Counted from the stretch's first letter, positions 1 to 7,342 are shown. The stretch is 35,524 nt of DNA from JAVXTH01 sp036641395 (GCA_036641395.1 JAVWEY010000016.1:1-35524), one strand, 5' to 3'. Notes: generated by a model from the sequence alone, not told the origin. Made by a program: numbers and translations.

Positions 1-1
1 A

Positions 2-529
2 TTATCAGAAGGTTTAGCAATTGAGAACTTAGTGGCAGCATTAATTTCCCTTTCTTATAAACCAGAAGTTATCGATGTGGAAGAAGTTCCAGGTAAGAAT
101 AAAATGGATCGTGATTTTGAAACGACAACATTGAAATTCAACATCGGTATTCGTGATAATGTACAACCTGGTCATATTGTTTGTGCCATTGCGGAAGAAA
201 CAGGACTTTCAAGTGCTGTTATCGGAAAAATTGATGTTCGTACCTATTTCTCTTTAGTTGGAATTGCTTCTGACTATGCACAGAAAGTTATGGATACGAT
301 GCAGAATGCAACGATTCGTGGTAAAGAGATGGAAGTAAGTTTTGATTCAAAACCTAAACGTCGTGAAGGTGGAGAATCAAGATCAAGAAGTCGTGATGAT
401 CGCCCTAGAGGAGATCGTGGACGTCGTGATTCAGGACACACTCGTGATAAACGAAGTGATGATACGAAACGTCGTTCTTCGCGTGATCACAAATCAAGTA
501 GTGATTCAAAACCTAAGCGTCGTTCTTAA
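2..529 (+). CDS. DEAD-box RNA helicase, C-terminal part (5' end outside window)
   Basis: The reading frame is open from base 2, so the gene is cut by the window edge and only about 175 C-terminal residues are seen. Residues corresponding to about bases 150-330 match the DbpA-type RNA-binding domain (FNIGIRDNVQPGHIV, then GKIDVRTYFSLVGI), which follows the two RecA domains in DeaD/CshA-type helicases. After it comes a basic, Arg/Ser/Asp-rich tail with repeated SKPKRR and RGDRGRRD-like patches, as expected for the disordered RNA-binding tail of these enzymes. Such helicases unwind rRNA and mRNA structures in ribosome assembly, RNA decay and cold adaptation. The catalytic motifs (DEAD, SAT) are not in the window, so the family call rests on the RNA-binding domain and tail. 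It ends with a strong terminator 12 bases after the stop. Confidence 0.88.
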   Translation, partial: LSEGLAIENLVAALISLSYKPEVIDVEEVPGKNKMDRDFETTTLKFNIGIRDNVQPGHIVCAIAEETGLSSAVIGKIDVRTYFSLVGIASDYAQKVMDTMQNATIRGKEMEVSFDSKPKRREGGESRSRSRDDRPRGDRGRRDSGHTRDKRSDDTKRRSSRDHKSSSDSKPKRRS

Positions 530-540
530 TCGATGATATG

Positions 541-577
541 AGTGATAAGTAGAACTTTCTATTTATCACTTTTTTTT
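541..577 (+). terminator. Intrinsic terminator of the helicase gene
   Basis: A long near-perfect hairpin (541-570, arms beginning AGTGATAA and ending TTATCACT, one G-U pair) is followed by a run of T at 571-577. Confidence 0.9.
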
Positions 578-731
578 GATAATGTTTGATTTCATTCAAA
601 TGTTAAAGATTTACTTATGGCATTTTAGATGCAATAAATATACGTAAATAAATGTATAATTGATGTAATTTAGGCATATAACGTGACACTTTATGCAACT
701 TGAATTATCATTATAGATGAGGTGAGTAAAT

Positions 732-1334
732 ATGCAGGAGTTACTCAGAATCAATCATTCAAAATGTAATGGTTGTGGTAAATGTATCAGTAGTTGTAGT
801 AAAGGTGCTATTTATTTAGAAAATGGTAAAGCAAATGTAAACAATGATATTTGTGATCACATTGGAAAGTGTGTTAGTGAATGTTTAAATCATGCAATTG
901 AAATTGAAAATGTTTCTGAGCATTTAAGTGAAGTATGTGAAGGTGAATGTGAGTGTGATTTAAATTACTCACAGCTTTATAACTGGCCAATTAAATTAAA
1001 AAAAGCACCGCTTCATTCTCGTTACTTCCATCAATGTGATTTGTTAATTGCTGCTGATTGTACGGCGTTTGCCCATGCCCGTCTTCATGATGAAGTAATG
1101 GTGGATAAGATAACAATTATTGCTTGTCCATTAGATTTATGTGGCGATTTATTTAATAAATTAGTTGATATTATTAAGGTGAATGATATTAAATCCTTGC
1201 ATGTTGCCTATATGCATAGTGGCTGTTGTAAGGATATGCACTCACTTGTTGAAAAGGCTATGAAACAAGCGGGCAAAGCGTTAACTATTTATGATTATGA
1301 GATTGATGTAGATGGTACTTTAGTTCAAGAATAA
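732..1334 (+). CDS. Ferredoxin-type 4Fe-4S protein with C-terminal conserved domain
   Basis: A 200-residue iron-sulfur protein of unknown pathway. The N-terminal 56 residues form a ferredoxin-like unit: a classic CxxCxxCxxxC motif at C12, C15, C18, C22, and a second motif C41-x5-C47-x3-C51 that lacks one cysteine (I44 stands in its place). As far as I recall, the reduced second motif is usual for a family of roughly 200-250-residue clostridial 4Fe-4S proteins that share this C-terminal domain (DLLIAADCTAFAHARLHD, ACPLDLCGD, HSGCC). The C-terminal part is rich in cysteine, so further metal or redox sites are possible. A good ribosome-binding site (GAGGTGAG, 719-726) sets the start. It stands alone, with terminators on both sides. 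The likely role is electron transfer or redox sensing in the cytoplasm, but the partner cannot be named from the sequence. Confidence 0.8.
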   Translation: MQELLRINHSKCNGCGKCISSCSKGAIYLENGKANVNNDICDHIGKCVSECLNHAIEIENVSEHLSEVCEGECECDLNYSQLYNWPIKLKKAPLHSRYFHQCDLLIAADCTAFAHARLHDEVMVDKITIIACPLDLCGDLFNKLVDIIKVNDIKSLHVAYMHSGCCKDMHSLVEKAMKQAGKALTIYDYEIDVDGTLVQE

Positions 1335-1342
1335 GGATTGGT

Positions 1343-1373
1343 AAGTCTTCTGAAAACGGAAGACTTTTTTTTG
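1343..1373 (+). terminator. Intrinsic terminator after ferredoxin gene
   Basis: Stem AAGTCTTC (1343-1350) pairs with GAAGACTT (1359-1366), followed by a T run. Confidence 0.9.
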
Positions 1374-1432
1374 TTTATTTAGGATTCTTATCAATTTAAA
1401 CATATTAAGGAATGGGAGGTAGATGCAAGTTT

Positions 1433-1804
1433 ATGAAAGCAATTATCTTATCATCGATGATGGTGTTTATAAGTTTTGTAGTGATGGTTTCCTTTAGTTG
1501 GTGGGTGCAATATGATCATCTACAAAATGTACTCTCAACAAATACAAAAAGGGGAATTGCTTATTCAATGGTTCAAGTAAGAGAAAAAGGTGTTTTTGAT
1601 GGAAATGATGTTATGAATTATTTCAAAGAGTATTTTGAAATGAATATGATTAAAGATTATCATTACAAAATTACTTTAAGTGGTTATATTCAAGAACCAT
1701 TGTTTGTGAAGATACATGTAGATGCTCAAGATAAAAATATTCGAAATGCGATGCATTTTGAAATAGAAGAAGCAATGTTGGAGGAGTTAACAGATGAAGA
1801 ATAA
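1433..1804 (+). CDS. Small pseudopilin-like membrane protein, first gene of Tad-like operon
   Basis: A 123-residue protein with one N-terminal membrane helix (about residues 3-25, MKAIILSSMMVFISFVV) and a soluble domain of mixed alpha/beta character. This layout is that of TadE/pseudopilin-like subunits, but no family motif was recognised and there is no Glu in the helix. The start at 1433 is preferred because GGGAGGT (1414-1420) lies upstream of it; an in-frame ATG at 1412 would overlap that Shine-Dalgarno site. The 3' end overlaps the cpaB-like gene by 11 bases, so it is translated together with it. Its place at the head of the operon suggests a minor pilin or assembly component at the membrane. 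Function is inferred only from context. Confidence 0.65.
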   Translation: MKAIILSSMMVFISFVVMVSFSWWVQYDHLQNVLSTNTKRGIAYSMVQVREKGVFDGNDVMNYFKEYFEMNMIKDYHYKITLSGYIQEPLFVKIHVDAQDKNIRNAMHFEIEEAMLEELTDEE

Positions 1805-2504
1805 AAAGAATAACGCAATCTTGGCAGTTTTATTGCTTTTGATTGTAAATGTTTTAGTATTTAATATTGTAATGAAGAAGAGTATTGATTATGTAGAGAT
1901 GCCTTATGCGATTAAAAACATTCCACCGAGAAGTAAGATTACTTCAAATATGATTGGAACAATTAAAATTGCTCATAGTGCAACAGGAAGAAATACAATT
2001 GATGATAAGAAATCGATCTTAGGGAAATATACTGATATTAATGGAATGATACCAAGTGGTTCATTGATTTATAAATCAATGATATATAAAAAAGAGTCTT
2101 TACCCGATTATCCAACTTTGTTATTAAAAAATGGACAAACCGCTTTTTCACTTCCAAGTGATTTAGTTAAACTATCAGGGAATACAATTACAAGTGGTCA
2201 AAAAGTTGATTTATATGTTACGGTACCTCAACGAAATGAAAATCCAATTATTGATCGATTTGTTAAAGGGGTTAGAGTTTTATCAATTAAAGATCGCAAT
2301 GGTTATGAAATAAGCGATGAAAAGTCAACAAAGATACCTTACGTCGTTATTCTTGGCATTAATGACTCTATCATACCTTATTTAAAAACGGCCGCTAAAA
2401 TAGGTAGTATTGACTTATATGCACCAGCTAATAATTATCAAAAGGATGAAGAATCAATTTTAATTGAAGATTCAAAGGTTCTTCCTTATCTTAATCATGA
2501 GTGA
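1794..2504 (+). CDS. CpaB/RcpC-like Flp pilus assembly protein (SAF domain)
   Basis: A 236-residue protein with an N-terminal membrane anchor (about residues 9-27) followed by an SAF-type beta-clip domain (YAIKNIPPRSKITSNMI, then IPSGSLIYKSMI), the arrangement of CpaB/RcpC proteins of Tad pilus systems. The C-terminal part (GQKVDLYVTVPQ; VVILGINDSIIPYLKTA; GSIDLYAP) also follows the CpaB pattern. In Gram-negative bacteria CpaB/RcpC is a periplasmic partner of the secretin; in Gram-positive relatives, which have no outer membrane, it probably works at the membrane-wall interface. GGAGG (1781-1785) lies 8 bases before the ATG. The 3' end overlaps the next gene by eight bases. Confidence 0.85.
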   Translation: MKNKKNNAILAVLLLLIVNVLVFNIVMKKSIDYVEMPYAIKNIPPRSKITSNMIGTIKIAHSATGRNTIDDKKSILGKYTDINGMIPSGSLIYKSMIYKKESLPDYPTLLLKNGQTAFSLPSDLVKLSGNTITSGQKVDLYVTVPQRNENPIIDRFVKGVRVLSIKDRNGYEISDEKSTKIPYVVILGINDSIIPYLKTAAKIGSIDLYAPANNYQKDEESILIEDSKVLPYLNHE

Positions 2505-3510
2505 ATTTAATTTTGGACCATTAACAAGTTATATTGAAGATGATAATGTTACCGATATAAACTATAATGGTCATCGATTATGGATTGATGATTTAAAGAA
2601 GGGTAGATATTTAATTGAAGATTTTGAAGAAGAAGAATTTATGAAACAGTTTTGTTTTAAAATTGCAAACTACGTAAATTTATCCTTTAATGTTGGTTCT
2701 CCTTTAATTGAAGCAGAAACAAAGGACTTAAGAATTAGTATTCTTCATGATTCAATTGCAAGGAGTGGTAATAGTATTTCAATTCGAAAAACACCTTCTT
2801 TATTAAGACTGAATGATAAACAAATGGTCAAAGATAAATATGCAGATAAAGCATTATTGGATCTATTAATACGAGCAGTTAAATCACATTTTAATATTAT
2901 GGTATGTGGACTACCAGGTGTTGGCAAAACCGAACTAGTAAAGTATTTAAGTAGTTATATAGCGGATTATGAGCGAGTGATTACCATTGAAGATACATTA
3001 GAACTACGCTACCATGATATCCATCCAGATAAAGACTGTGTCGCTATTAAAGTAAAACCAAGTTTTTCATATGTTGATGCAATTAAAGCAAGTTTACGTC
3101 AACGTCCAGATTGGATACTAGTAAGTGAAGTGAGGTCGCATGAAGTTGTGCATTTAATGGAAAGTATATCAACTGGTACCAATATCATCTCAACGATTCA
3201 TGCCCGTGATGCAAGTTCGATACCAAAGCGAATCTTACATATGTTTCCCGATGTTGAGATTTATAATGATGTGTTACTTCATACAATACATGAAGCGATT
3301 GATTTAGGTGTTTTGGTTAAATCAGAGATATCGATGTTAGGTGTAAAAAGATATATCGCACAAGTCGTAGCCTTTGACTCAGCAGGTAATGAAAGTACTA
3401 CAAATATTCTATATGAAAAAGGTAAAAAGATTGATTTTATAAAAGCATTACCTGAAAACTTAGCAACCCGTTTTCTTCCTAATCCAAGTAAAAAGGGGAA
3501 GGTAGCATGA
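2497..3510 (+). CDS. CpaF/TadA-family secretion ATPase
   Basis: A 337-residue ATPase of the type II/IV secretion (VirB11/CpaF) superfamily that would power pilin assembly from the cytoplasmic face. Visible motifs: Walker A GLPGVGKTE from G138; Asp box VITIEDTLEL; Walker B region WILVSEVRS from W206; His box TNIISTIHA. The usual Gly of the VGEVR motif is Ser. It is shorter than many CpaF proteins and lacks a long N-terminal extension. The start at 2497 is chosen because its ATGAGTGA overlaps the stop of the cpaB-like gene, which indicates translational coupling; an upstream TTG (2464) would add 11 residues lying within the previous gene. The gene overlaps the next one by four bases. Confidence 0.93.
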   Translation: MSEFNFGPLTSYIEDDNVTDINYNGHRLWIDDLKKGRYLIEDFEEEEFMKQFCFKIANYVNLSFNVGSPLIEAETKDLRISILHDSIARSGNSISIRKTPSLLRLNDKQMVKDKYADKALLDLLIRAVKSHFNIMVCGLPGVGKTELVKYLSSYIADYERVITIEDTLELRYHDIHPDKDCVAIKVKPSFSYVDAIKASLRQRPDWILVSEVRSHEVVHLMESISTGTNIISTIHARDASSIPKRILHMFPDVEIYNDVLLHTIHEAIDLGVLVKSEISMLGVKRYIAQVVAFDSAGNESTTNILYEKGKKIDFIKALPENLATRFLPNPSKKGKVA

Positions 3511-4382
3511 GTTATATTCTAATCGTTGTTTTCTTTCTTTTATTACTCTTTTTTAATCGAAAAAAAAGTGGTGCCTTATTAAAATATTGTTTATTTCGAA
3601 AGAAAGGTTATCAAACATTAAAAAAGACAATTTCAGGTTATGGTTATACTTATTCTTTAAAAGAACATTTCTTTCTTTTACTTTTAATGAGTTGTTCAAT
3701 CTTAATTGCTAGTTATTTATTTCAAGTTAAGATGGAAAGTATTATTTTTCTGATTTTATTAGCTTCTGCCTTATGTCCAATTATGATAATATGGATTGCT
3801 TATAATTCTTATCAAGAAAAGCAATTCTCAGATATTACTTTATTCCTACAACATTTTTTAGCAATGTTTAAATTAAATCCTAAAACATATCAAGTGTTGC
3901 AAGATTGCCAAGATGTAGTAGGAATTGAAATGAAAGAGATCATTCAGGAAATGTTAGAGAAACAAGAAACGCTTGGAAATCTTCATGAAACATTTTTAAT
4001 CTTATTAAATAAATATCCGCATTTTATTATTCATAATCTTACGACCTTTGTGGAAGCAGTTGAGAAACATGGAACGGATCATTATTTGGATGGATTAGAT
4101 TTAATTCAAGACGATATCGATGATTGGATTGAAGATGTTTATTTGTTTAAAAAGCAACAGATGCAAGCTAAGAATAAAATGCTTGTTCTTTGTGGATTTT
4201 CTTGTGTGATATCTTTCTTTGCGAAGAATATGTTAGCCAAAATAGTATTTAATCAAAACAGTTTGCTTTATCAAATTTCAATTTTATTTTTCTTTATCAC
4301 CGTTTTGATTACGCTTTTAATGGCTCATAAAATACTTGGGGAAAGTTGGATGGATCGTGAGGAATTTATATGCCACAAATAA
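3507..4382 (+). CDS. TadB-like membrane assembly protein
   Basis: A 291-residue multi-pass protein. Hydrophobic segments lie at about residues 3-16, 54-72, 77-97, 217-236 and 250-272, with a long cytoplasmic, helical region between the second pair and the last pair. This is the pattern of TadB/GspF-type platform proteins, which sit in the inner membrane and couple the CpaF ATPase to pilin polymerisation. Sequence identity to known TadB is low by eye, so the name rests on topology and on its place between the ATPase and a second similar protein. GGGGAAGG precedes the ATG, and it overlaps both neighbours (4 and 13 bases). Confidence 0.75.
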   Translation: MSYILIVVFFLLLLFFNRKKSGALLKYCLFRKKGYQTLKKTISGYGYTYSLKEHFFLLLLMSCSILIASYLFQVKMESIIFLILLASALCPIMIIWIAYNSYQEKQFSDITLFLQHFLAMFKLNPKTYQVLQDCQDVVGIEMKEIIQEMLEKQETLGNLHETFLILLNKYPHFIIHNLTTFVEAVEKHGTDHYLDGLDLIQDDIDDWIEDVYLFKKQQMQAKNKMLVLCGFSCVISFFAKNMLAKIVFNQNSLLYQISILFFFITVLITLLMAHKILGESWMDREEFICHK

Positions 4383-5122
4383 TTGTTTTATACTTATTTT
4401 TAATTACTATAACTCTATTTCATCAACCAATTGATACTTTCCTATGTGATTTATTAATTGAAAGAGATTTATCCTTATATAAAATAGAAGATAGTAATGC
4501 TTATATGCTTAAAAGAGTCATGAAAGCCAGATATGTATTATTAGGCTTAGTAATATGGCCTTTGCTTGATTTCGATATTCGATATTTACTAATAATTACA
4601 ATGTTGAGTGTATTTGTATTAAAGAAAGATTATTTTAAACTTAAAAAGACACAGAAACAACAATTAAAACAACTTCGATTTCAGTTTCCAATATGGTTAC
4701 GTCAATTACAGATATTAATCCAAACCAATACAGTATCTACTTCTTTATTATTATCAAAAGAAAATGCACCATCCTTAATAAAAGATGATCTAGATATATT
4801 AATTAAGGAATTAAAGGAAGATGCAATTCATCTTCAACCATATTTAAATTTTTTAAAGCGATTTCGTCTATCAGAAATAGAACGAGCGATGAAGTTATTA
4901 TATCGCTATAACAGTGTTGGTAAAGAAGATGCTTACTTTCAGTTTAATCGAATGATTCAATCTACAACAAAATGGTTAAGAAGTGAGCGTTATGAACGAG
5001 CTGATTCAAAAATGATGCTATATCAGTGGTGGGGGATGTTACCGCTGTTTGGAGTAACTGTTTTATTTATGGCAGTTATGTTTGAAATTATTATTGATTT
5101 ATTTGGAAAGGGGGTGAGTTGA
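4370..5122 (+). CDS. TadC-like membrane assembly protein
   Basis: A 250-residue protein with hydrophobic segments at about residues 3-18, 55-68, 70-85 and 222-243 and a helical soluble region that includes FPIWLRQLQILIQTNTVSTSLLL, resembling the GspF/T2SSF core (a predicted bundle of helices ending in a membrane helix). In Tad loci TadB and TadC are paired platform proteins, and the order here fits. GTGAGG before the ATG provides a ribosome-binding site within the upstream gene. Its stop codon overlaps the ATG of the pilin gene in a TGATG arrangement, so pilin synthesis is probably coupled to it. Confidence 0.75.
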   Translation: MPQIIVLYLFLITITLFHQPIDTFLCDLLIERDLSLYKIEDSNAYMLKRVMKARYVLLGLVIWPLLDFDIRYLLIITMLSVFVLKKDYFKLKKTQKQQLKQLRFQFPIWLRQLQILIQTNTVSTSLLLSKENAPSLIKDDLDILIKELKEDAIHLQPYLNFLKRFRLSEIERAMKLLYRYNSVGKEDAYFQFNRMIQSTTKWLRSERYERADSKMMLYQWWGMLPLFGVTVLFMAVMFEIIIDLFGKGVS

Positions 5123-5274
5123 TGAAAGCGTTTTTCGAAGAATATGGTTTAGTTTTAGTGGTTACGATTATTGCGACAGGAATGATTGCCTTTAGTGATG
5201 GGTTTAAAGACATGATGAAAACGACATTAGAAAACCAATGGAATTCCATGTCTACTCAATCAGGAGTGAAGTAA
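5122..5274 (+). CDS. Flp-type pilin, 50 residues, almost without leader peptide
   Basis: A very short gene whose ATG overlaps the upstream stop (TGATG) and which ends one base before the next ATG. The product begins MKAFFEEYGLVLVVTI, followed by a hydrophobic stretch to about F24 and a short polar tail. The Glu-Tyr pair followed by Gly and a hydrophobic helix is the hallmark of Flp pilins, in which the peptidase cuts after Gly and leaves four residues before Glu-Tyr. Counting back four residues from E7-Y8 puts the cut after K2, so the leader would be only Met-Lys with no Gly. The size, motif and position between tadC-like and tadE-like genes make it the best candidate for the major pilin. A strong GGGGGTGAG ribosome-binding site (about 5109-5117) supports high expression. 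Confidence 0.75.
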   Translation: MKAFFEEYGLVLVVTIIATGMIAFSDGFKDMMKTTLENQWNSMSTQSGVK

Positions 5275-5275
5275 C

Positions 5276-5605
5276 ATGAAAGGAGCATTTGAATTAGGTT
5301 TTATTATGATGTTCTCAATGCCAGTCATTGTTTTGGGAATGAATTTTGTGCAAATCATGATGTCATATAATCAAGCACGCTATTTACAAGATTATACAAT
5401 ATCAACGATTGAACATCAGAATCGCCTCGATGATTTTGTTTATGAGTTAATTCAAGAAAGAGCAAGTTTAAACCCTGAATTAAAGTTAAGTGTCACTCAA
5501 AAAGATGCAAGATTCATTGTTTCTGTAAAGTTCCCTGTTGAAATACCATTAATTGGTTATGTGAGTACTGGATTAGTTACTACAAATACCCAAATTATCC
5601 GATAA
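5276..5605 (+). CDS. TadE-like pseudopilin, last gene of operon
   Basis: A 109-residue protein starting MKGAFELGFIMMFSM, with a membrane helix at about residues 8-28 and a soluble domain with two or three predicted beta strands (LKLSVTQ, FIVSVKFPVEI). A Gly followed closely by Glu before the helix resembles the TadE/TadF prepilin-like processing site (here after MKG). TadE-like proteins are minor pilins that sit at the pilus tip or base. GGAGTGAAG lies just before the ATG, and the pilin gene ends one base earlier. No prepilin peptidase gene follows; the operon ends in a terminator shared with degV on the other strand. Confidence 0.7.
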   Translation: MKGAFELGFIMMFSMPVIVLGMNFVQIMMSYNQARYLQDYTISTIEHQNRLDDFVYELIQERASLNPELKLSVTQKDARFIVSVKFPVEIPLIGYVSTGLVTTNTQIIR

Positions 5606-5627
5606 AAAAACTCGGGATTACCGAGTT
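5604..5627 (-). terminator. Terminator shared by tadE-like gene and degV
   Basis: Stem AACTCGG (5609-5615) pairs with CCGAGTT (5621-5627) around loop GATTA. The T run is on the minus strand, so it mainly serves degV; the plus-strand side (TAATATTTT) is weaker. It overlaps the degV stop codon. Confidence 0.85.
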
Positions 5628-6465
5628 AATATTTTATCTTACGTATTCTACCAAAGCCAATTGTGCCAGGTCCGGTATGAGACATGATAACTGCTTTAAA
5701 GGAACGTTGAATGATTTCTTGTCCAGTTGCCTGGGCAAGTTCTTCCTTTAATTGATTCGCCACTTCACGATTATTAGCATCAATAATCATCCAATAGTAA
5801 TCTTCAGGATCCACATCTTTTAAAACTGCTTTAATCCCCTCTTTATGAGCTTTACTGAGGGTTCTAACTTTATCATAGACATCGATTGCTCCATGATCAA
5901 TTGTTAATAGAGGATGAATCTTAAGCAATCCTCCAAGGGCTGCAGCAGCGGGGGAGATTCTTCCTCCGTTTTTTAAATACTTTAAATCTTCAGGAATTAA
6001 AATAGCAAATAATTCGCTTTCCTTTTCTAGTTTATTTTTAACTTCTTCACAAGTTAAACCTTTTTCAAACATTTTACGTGCTTCTAAAAGCTGCGTTATA
6101 ACTGGTGATGCTACATACTCCGAATCTACAACCGTAACTCTACCGTTGTATTCCTTCGCCATATTAATCGCATTACGACAAGTTCCACTTAATGCTTTTG
6201 ATAATGGAATATAAAATACTTCGTCATAATCTTTTAAAAGTTCTTTCCACATCACAATTAACTCACCAAGGCTAGGTTGAGTAGTTGTGACTTTATCATC
6301 ACGCAACATTGCCTTAATAATTTCCGTATCACTTATTTCTTCTTCTTCGCGATAAGCTACACCATTGATTACAATGGGCATTCTAACTACGTTAATATCT
6401 AAATCTTTTGCTTCTTCTTTTGTGATATCAGCAGAAGAATCACACATCAAGGCAATTTTTTTCAT
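5626..6465 (-). CDS. DegV family fatty-acid-binding protein (FakB-like)
   Basis: A 279-residue DegV protein. Members such as FakB bind a free fatty acid and present it to the kinase FakA, feeding exogenous or recycled fatty acids into phospholipid synthesis. Motifs visible: N-terminal CDSSADIT; TTTQPSLGEL (residues about 58-67); PLSKALSGTC, the Ser-rich ligand loop; GGRISP; and C-terminal SHTGPGTIGFGRI. Length and motif order match the family. The ribosome-binding site GAGGAG sits 8 bases before the ATG. No FakA gene is present in the window, so the partner must be elsewhere. The ligand cannot be told from sequence. It has its own near-consensus promoter, divergent from the tRNA-His promoter. 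Confidence 0.93.
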   Translation of the reverse strand: MKKIALMCDSSADITKEEAKDLDINVVRMPIVINGVAYREEEEISDTEIIKAMLRDDKVTTTQPSLGELIVMWKELLKDYDEVFYIPLSKALSGTCRNAINMAKEYNGRVTVVDSEYVASPVITQLLEARKMFEKGLTCEEVKNKLEKESELFAILIPEDLKYLKNGGRISPAAAALGGLLKIHPLLTIDHGAIDVYDKVRTLSKAHKEGIKAVLKDVDPEDYYWMIIDANNREVANQLKEELAQATGQEIIQRSFKAVIMSHTGPGTIGFGRIRKIKY

Positions 6466-6486
6466 ATAACCACTCCTCGTTAGAAA

Positions 6487-6515
6487 ATTATATCAACTTT
6501 CTAGACAAAATACAA
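6487..6515 (-). promoter_or_regulatory. Promoter of degV
   Basis: On the minus strand TTGTAT (-35, 6510-6515), a 17-base spacer and a perfect TATAAT (-10, 6487-6492). It lies 9 bases from the divergent tRNA-His -35 box. Confidence 0.75.
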
Positions 6516-6523
6516 TAAAACTA

Positions 6524-6552
6524 TTTACAAACCAAAATGGGTACGTTATAAT
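6524..6552 (+). promoter_or_regulatory. Promoter of tRNA-His
   Basis: TTTACA (6524-6529), 17-base spacer, TATAAT (6547-6552); the predicted start is about 20 bases before the mature tRNA. Confidence 0.85.
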
Positions 6553-6580
6553 AAGCCTTGCTAACAAAGAAATGATTGAT

Positions 6581-6657
6581 GGCGGACGTGGTGAAGTGGT
6601 TAACACAACTGGTTGTGGTCCAGTCATGCGAGGGTTCGATCCCCTTCGTTCGCCCCA
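6581..6657 (+). tRNA. tRNA-His (GTG)
   Basis: A full cloverleaf is seen. The anticodon loop TTGTGGT (stem CTGG/CCAG) gives anticodon GTG. The acceptor stem has eight pairs: the extra 5' G (6581, position -1) pairs with C73 (6654), the identity feature of bacterial tRNA-His. CCA is encoded (6655-6657). The T arm is GAGGG-TTCGATC-CCCTT. It is a single-gene unit with its own promoter and terminator. Confidence 0.97.
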
Positions 6658-6667
6658 TTAGCAAATT

Positions 6668-6693
6668 AAGCCCAATTTATGGGCTTTTATTTT
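6668..6693 (+). terminator. Terminator of tRNA-His
   Basis: AAGCCC (6668-6673) pairs with GGGCTT (6681-6686), followed by TTATTTT. Confidence 0.85.
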
Positions 6694-7006
6694 GGTTTAA
6701 TAGAATTTAATCATACTTTTAATACCATAATCTAATAATGATAATATAGGGTGGACTCTATTTGGGTACAAACAATCAATGTTTGTACTTTTTTGTGTTT
6801 TAAGAGGTTAACAATGTTAGAACTTGAATAAAAAAAGTCCTTGAAAAGGTAAATGGACAATTCAAGTATTATATTAATTAAAAGAGTTTATAAACATTAA
6901 CAATCATTATTCATTCTATTTTGTGTTTCAGACATAATCAAATTCGTTACGTTAAGACATTATCATATTCGAATCATACAAATTATCGATATAAAATTTT
7001 ATTTGC
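6694..7006 (+). other. Non-coding interval before the cold-shock gene, with hairpins
   Basis: About 310 bases without a normal gene. It holds a stand-alone terminator hairpin (6766-6794, listed separately), a five-codon mini-ORF (MLELE, ATG at 6814) with AAGAGG in front of it, and a nested inverted repeat: ACTTGAAT (6822-6829) pairs with ATTCAAGT (6860-6867), enclosing GTCC (6837-6840) and GGAC (6855-6858). The remainder is AT-rich and shows nothing recognisable. A small RNA or attenuator-like element is possible but not shown. Confidence 0.4.
6766..6794 (+). terminator. Orphan terminator-like hairpin
   Basis: Perfect 9-base arms GTACAAACA (6766-6774) and TGTTTGTAC (6780-6788), loop ATCAA, then TTTTTT. 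No gene ends here; tRNA-His already has its own terminator 75 bases upstream. It might end a short RNA starting near 6750, where GGGTGGACT follows a TAATAT box. Confidence 0.65.
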
Positions 7007-7035
7007 TTGACTTTAAAGTAGGGTAGTGTTATTCT
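7007..7035 (+). promoter_or_regulatory. Promoter of the cold-shock gene with about 100-base leader
   Basis: TTGACT (7007-7012), 17-base spacer, TATTCT (7030-7035). The predicted transcript start near 7042 leaves a leader of about 100 bases before the ATG, as is typical of cspA-type mRNAs whose leaders refold in the cold. The leader contains the palindrome TGAAATTTCA (about 7075-7084). Confidence 0.6.
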
Positions 7036-7141
7036 TATAAAGTAATCAAGCTGTAACATGTTTTCATAATATTTGAAATTTCAATGAAGTTTCTTATCAA
7101 GGGAAAGTGTCAGACTTAGGTATTACGTATGGAGGTTCCAC

Positions 7142-7342
7142 ATGAACAAAGGAAAAGTAAAGTGGTTTAATGCAGAAAAAGGTTTTGGATTTATTACAAC
7201 TGAAGATGGACAAGACGTATTCGTACACTTCTCAGCTATTCAGTCTGAAGGATACAAAACTCTAGATGAAGGACAAGCTGTAAGCTTTGATATCACTGAA
7301 GGCGACCGTGGCCCACAGGCTTCGAACGTTACTGCCATCTAA
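7142..7342 (+). CDS. Cold-shock protein, CspA family
   Basis: A 66-residue single-domain cold-shock protein, the usual length. RNA-binding motifs RNP1 (KGFGFI, residues 13-18) and RNP2 (VFVHF, 26-30) are intact, with the early W9-F10 pair that stacks on nucleic acid. These proteins bind single-stranded RNA/DNA, melt mRNA structure and act as RNA chaperones, in the cold or constitutively. The Shine-Dalgarno site GGAGG (7131-7135) is strong. The gene is monocistronic, with a long leader and its own terminator. Its codons look more GC-rich and optimised than those of neighbouring genes, which suggests high expression. Confidence 0.97.
   Translation: MNKGKVKWFNAEKGFGFITTEDGQDVFVHFSAIQSEGYKTLDEGQAVSFDITEGDRGPQASNVTAI

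Noticed and set aside
342..536. Second frame within the helicase tail
   Set aside because: A frame-shifted reading of the repetitive Arg/Ser/Asp-rich tail.
2464..2496. Longer CpaF start at a TTG codon
   Set aside because: It would lie entirely inside the cpaB-like gene; the ATG at 2497 overlaps the upstream stop as is usual in this operon.
6581..6657. tRNA genes as integration sites of a mobile element
   Set aside because: No integrase, no direct repeat of the tRNA 3' end and ordinary housekeeping genes on both sides; the same holds for tRNA-Gln and tRNA-Ala.
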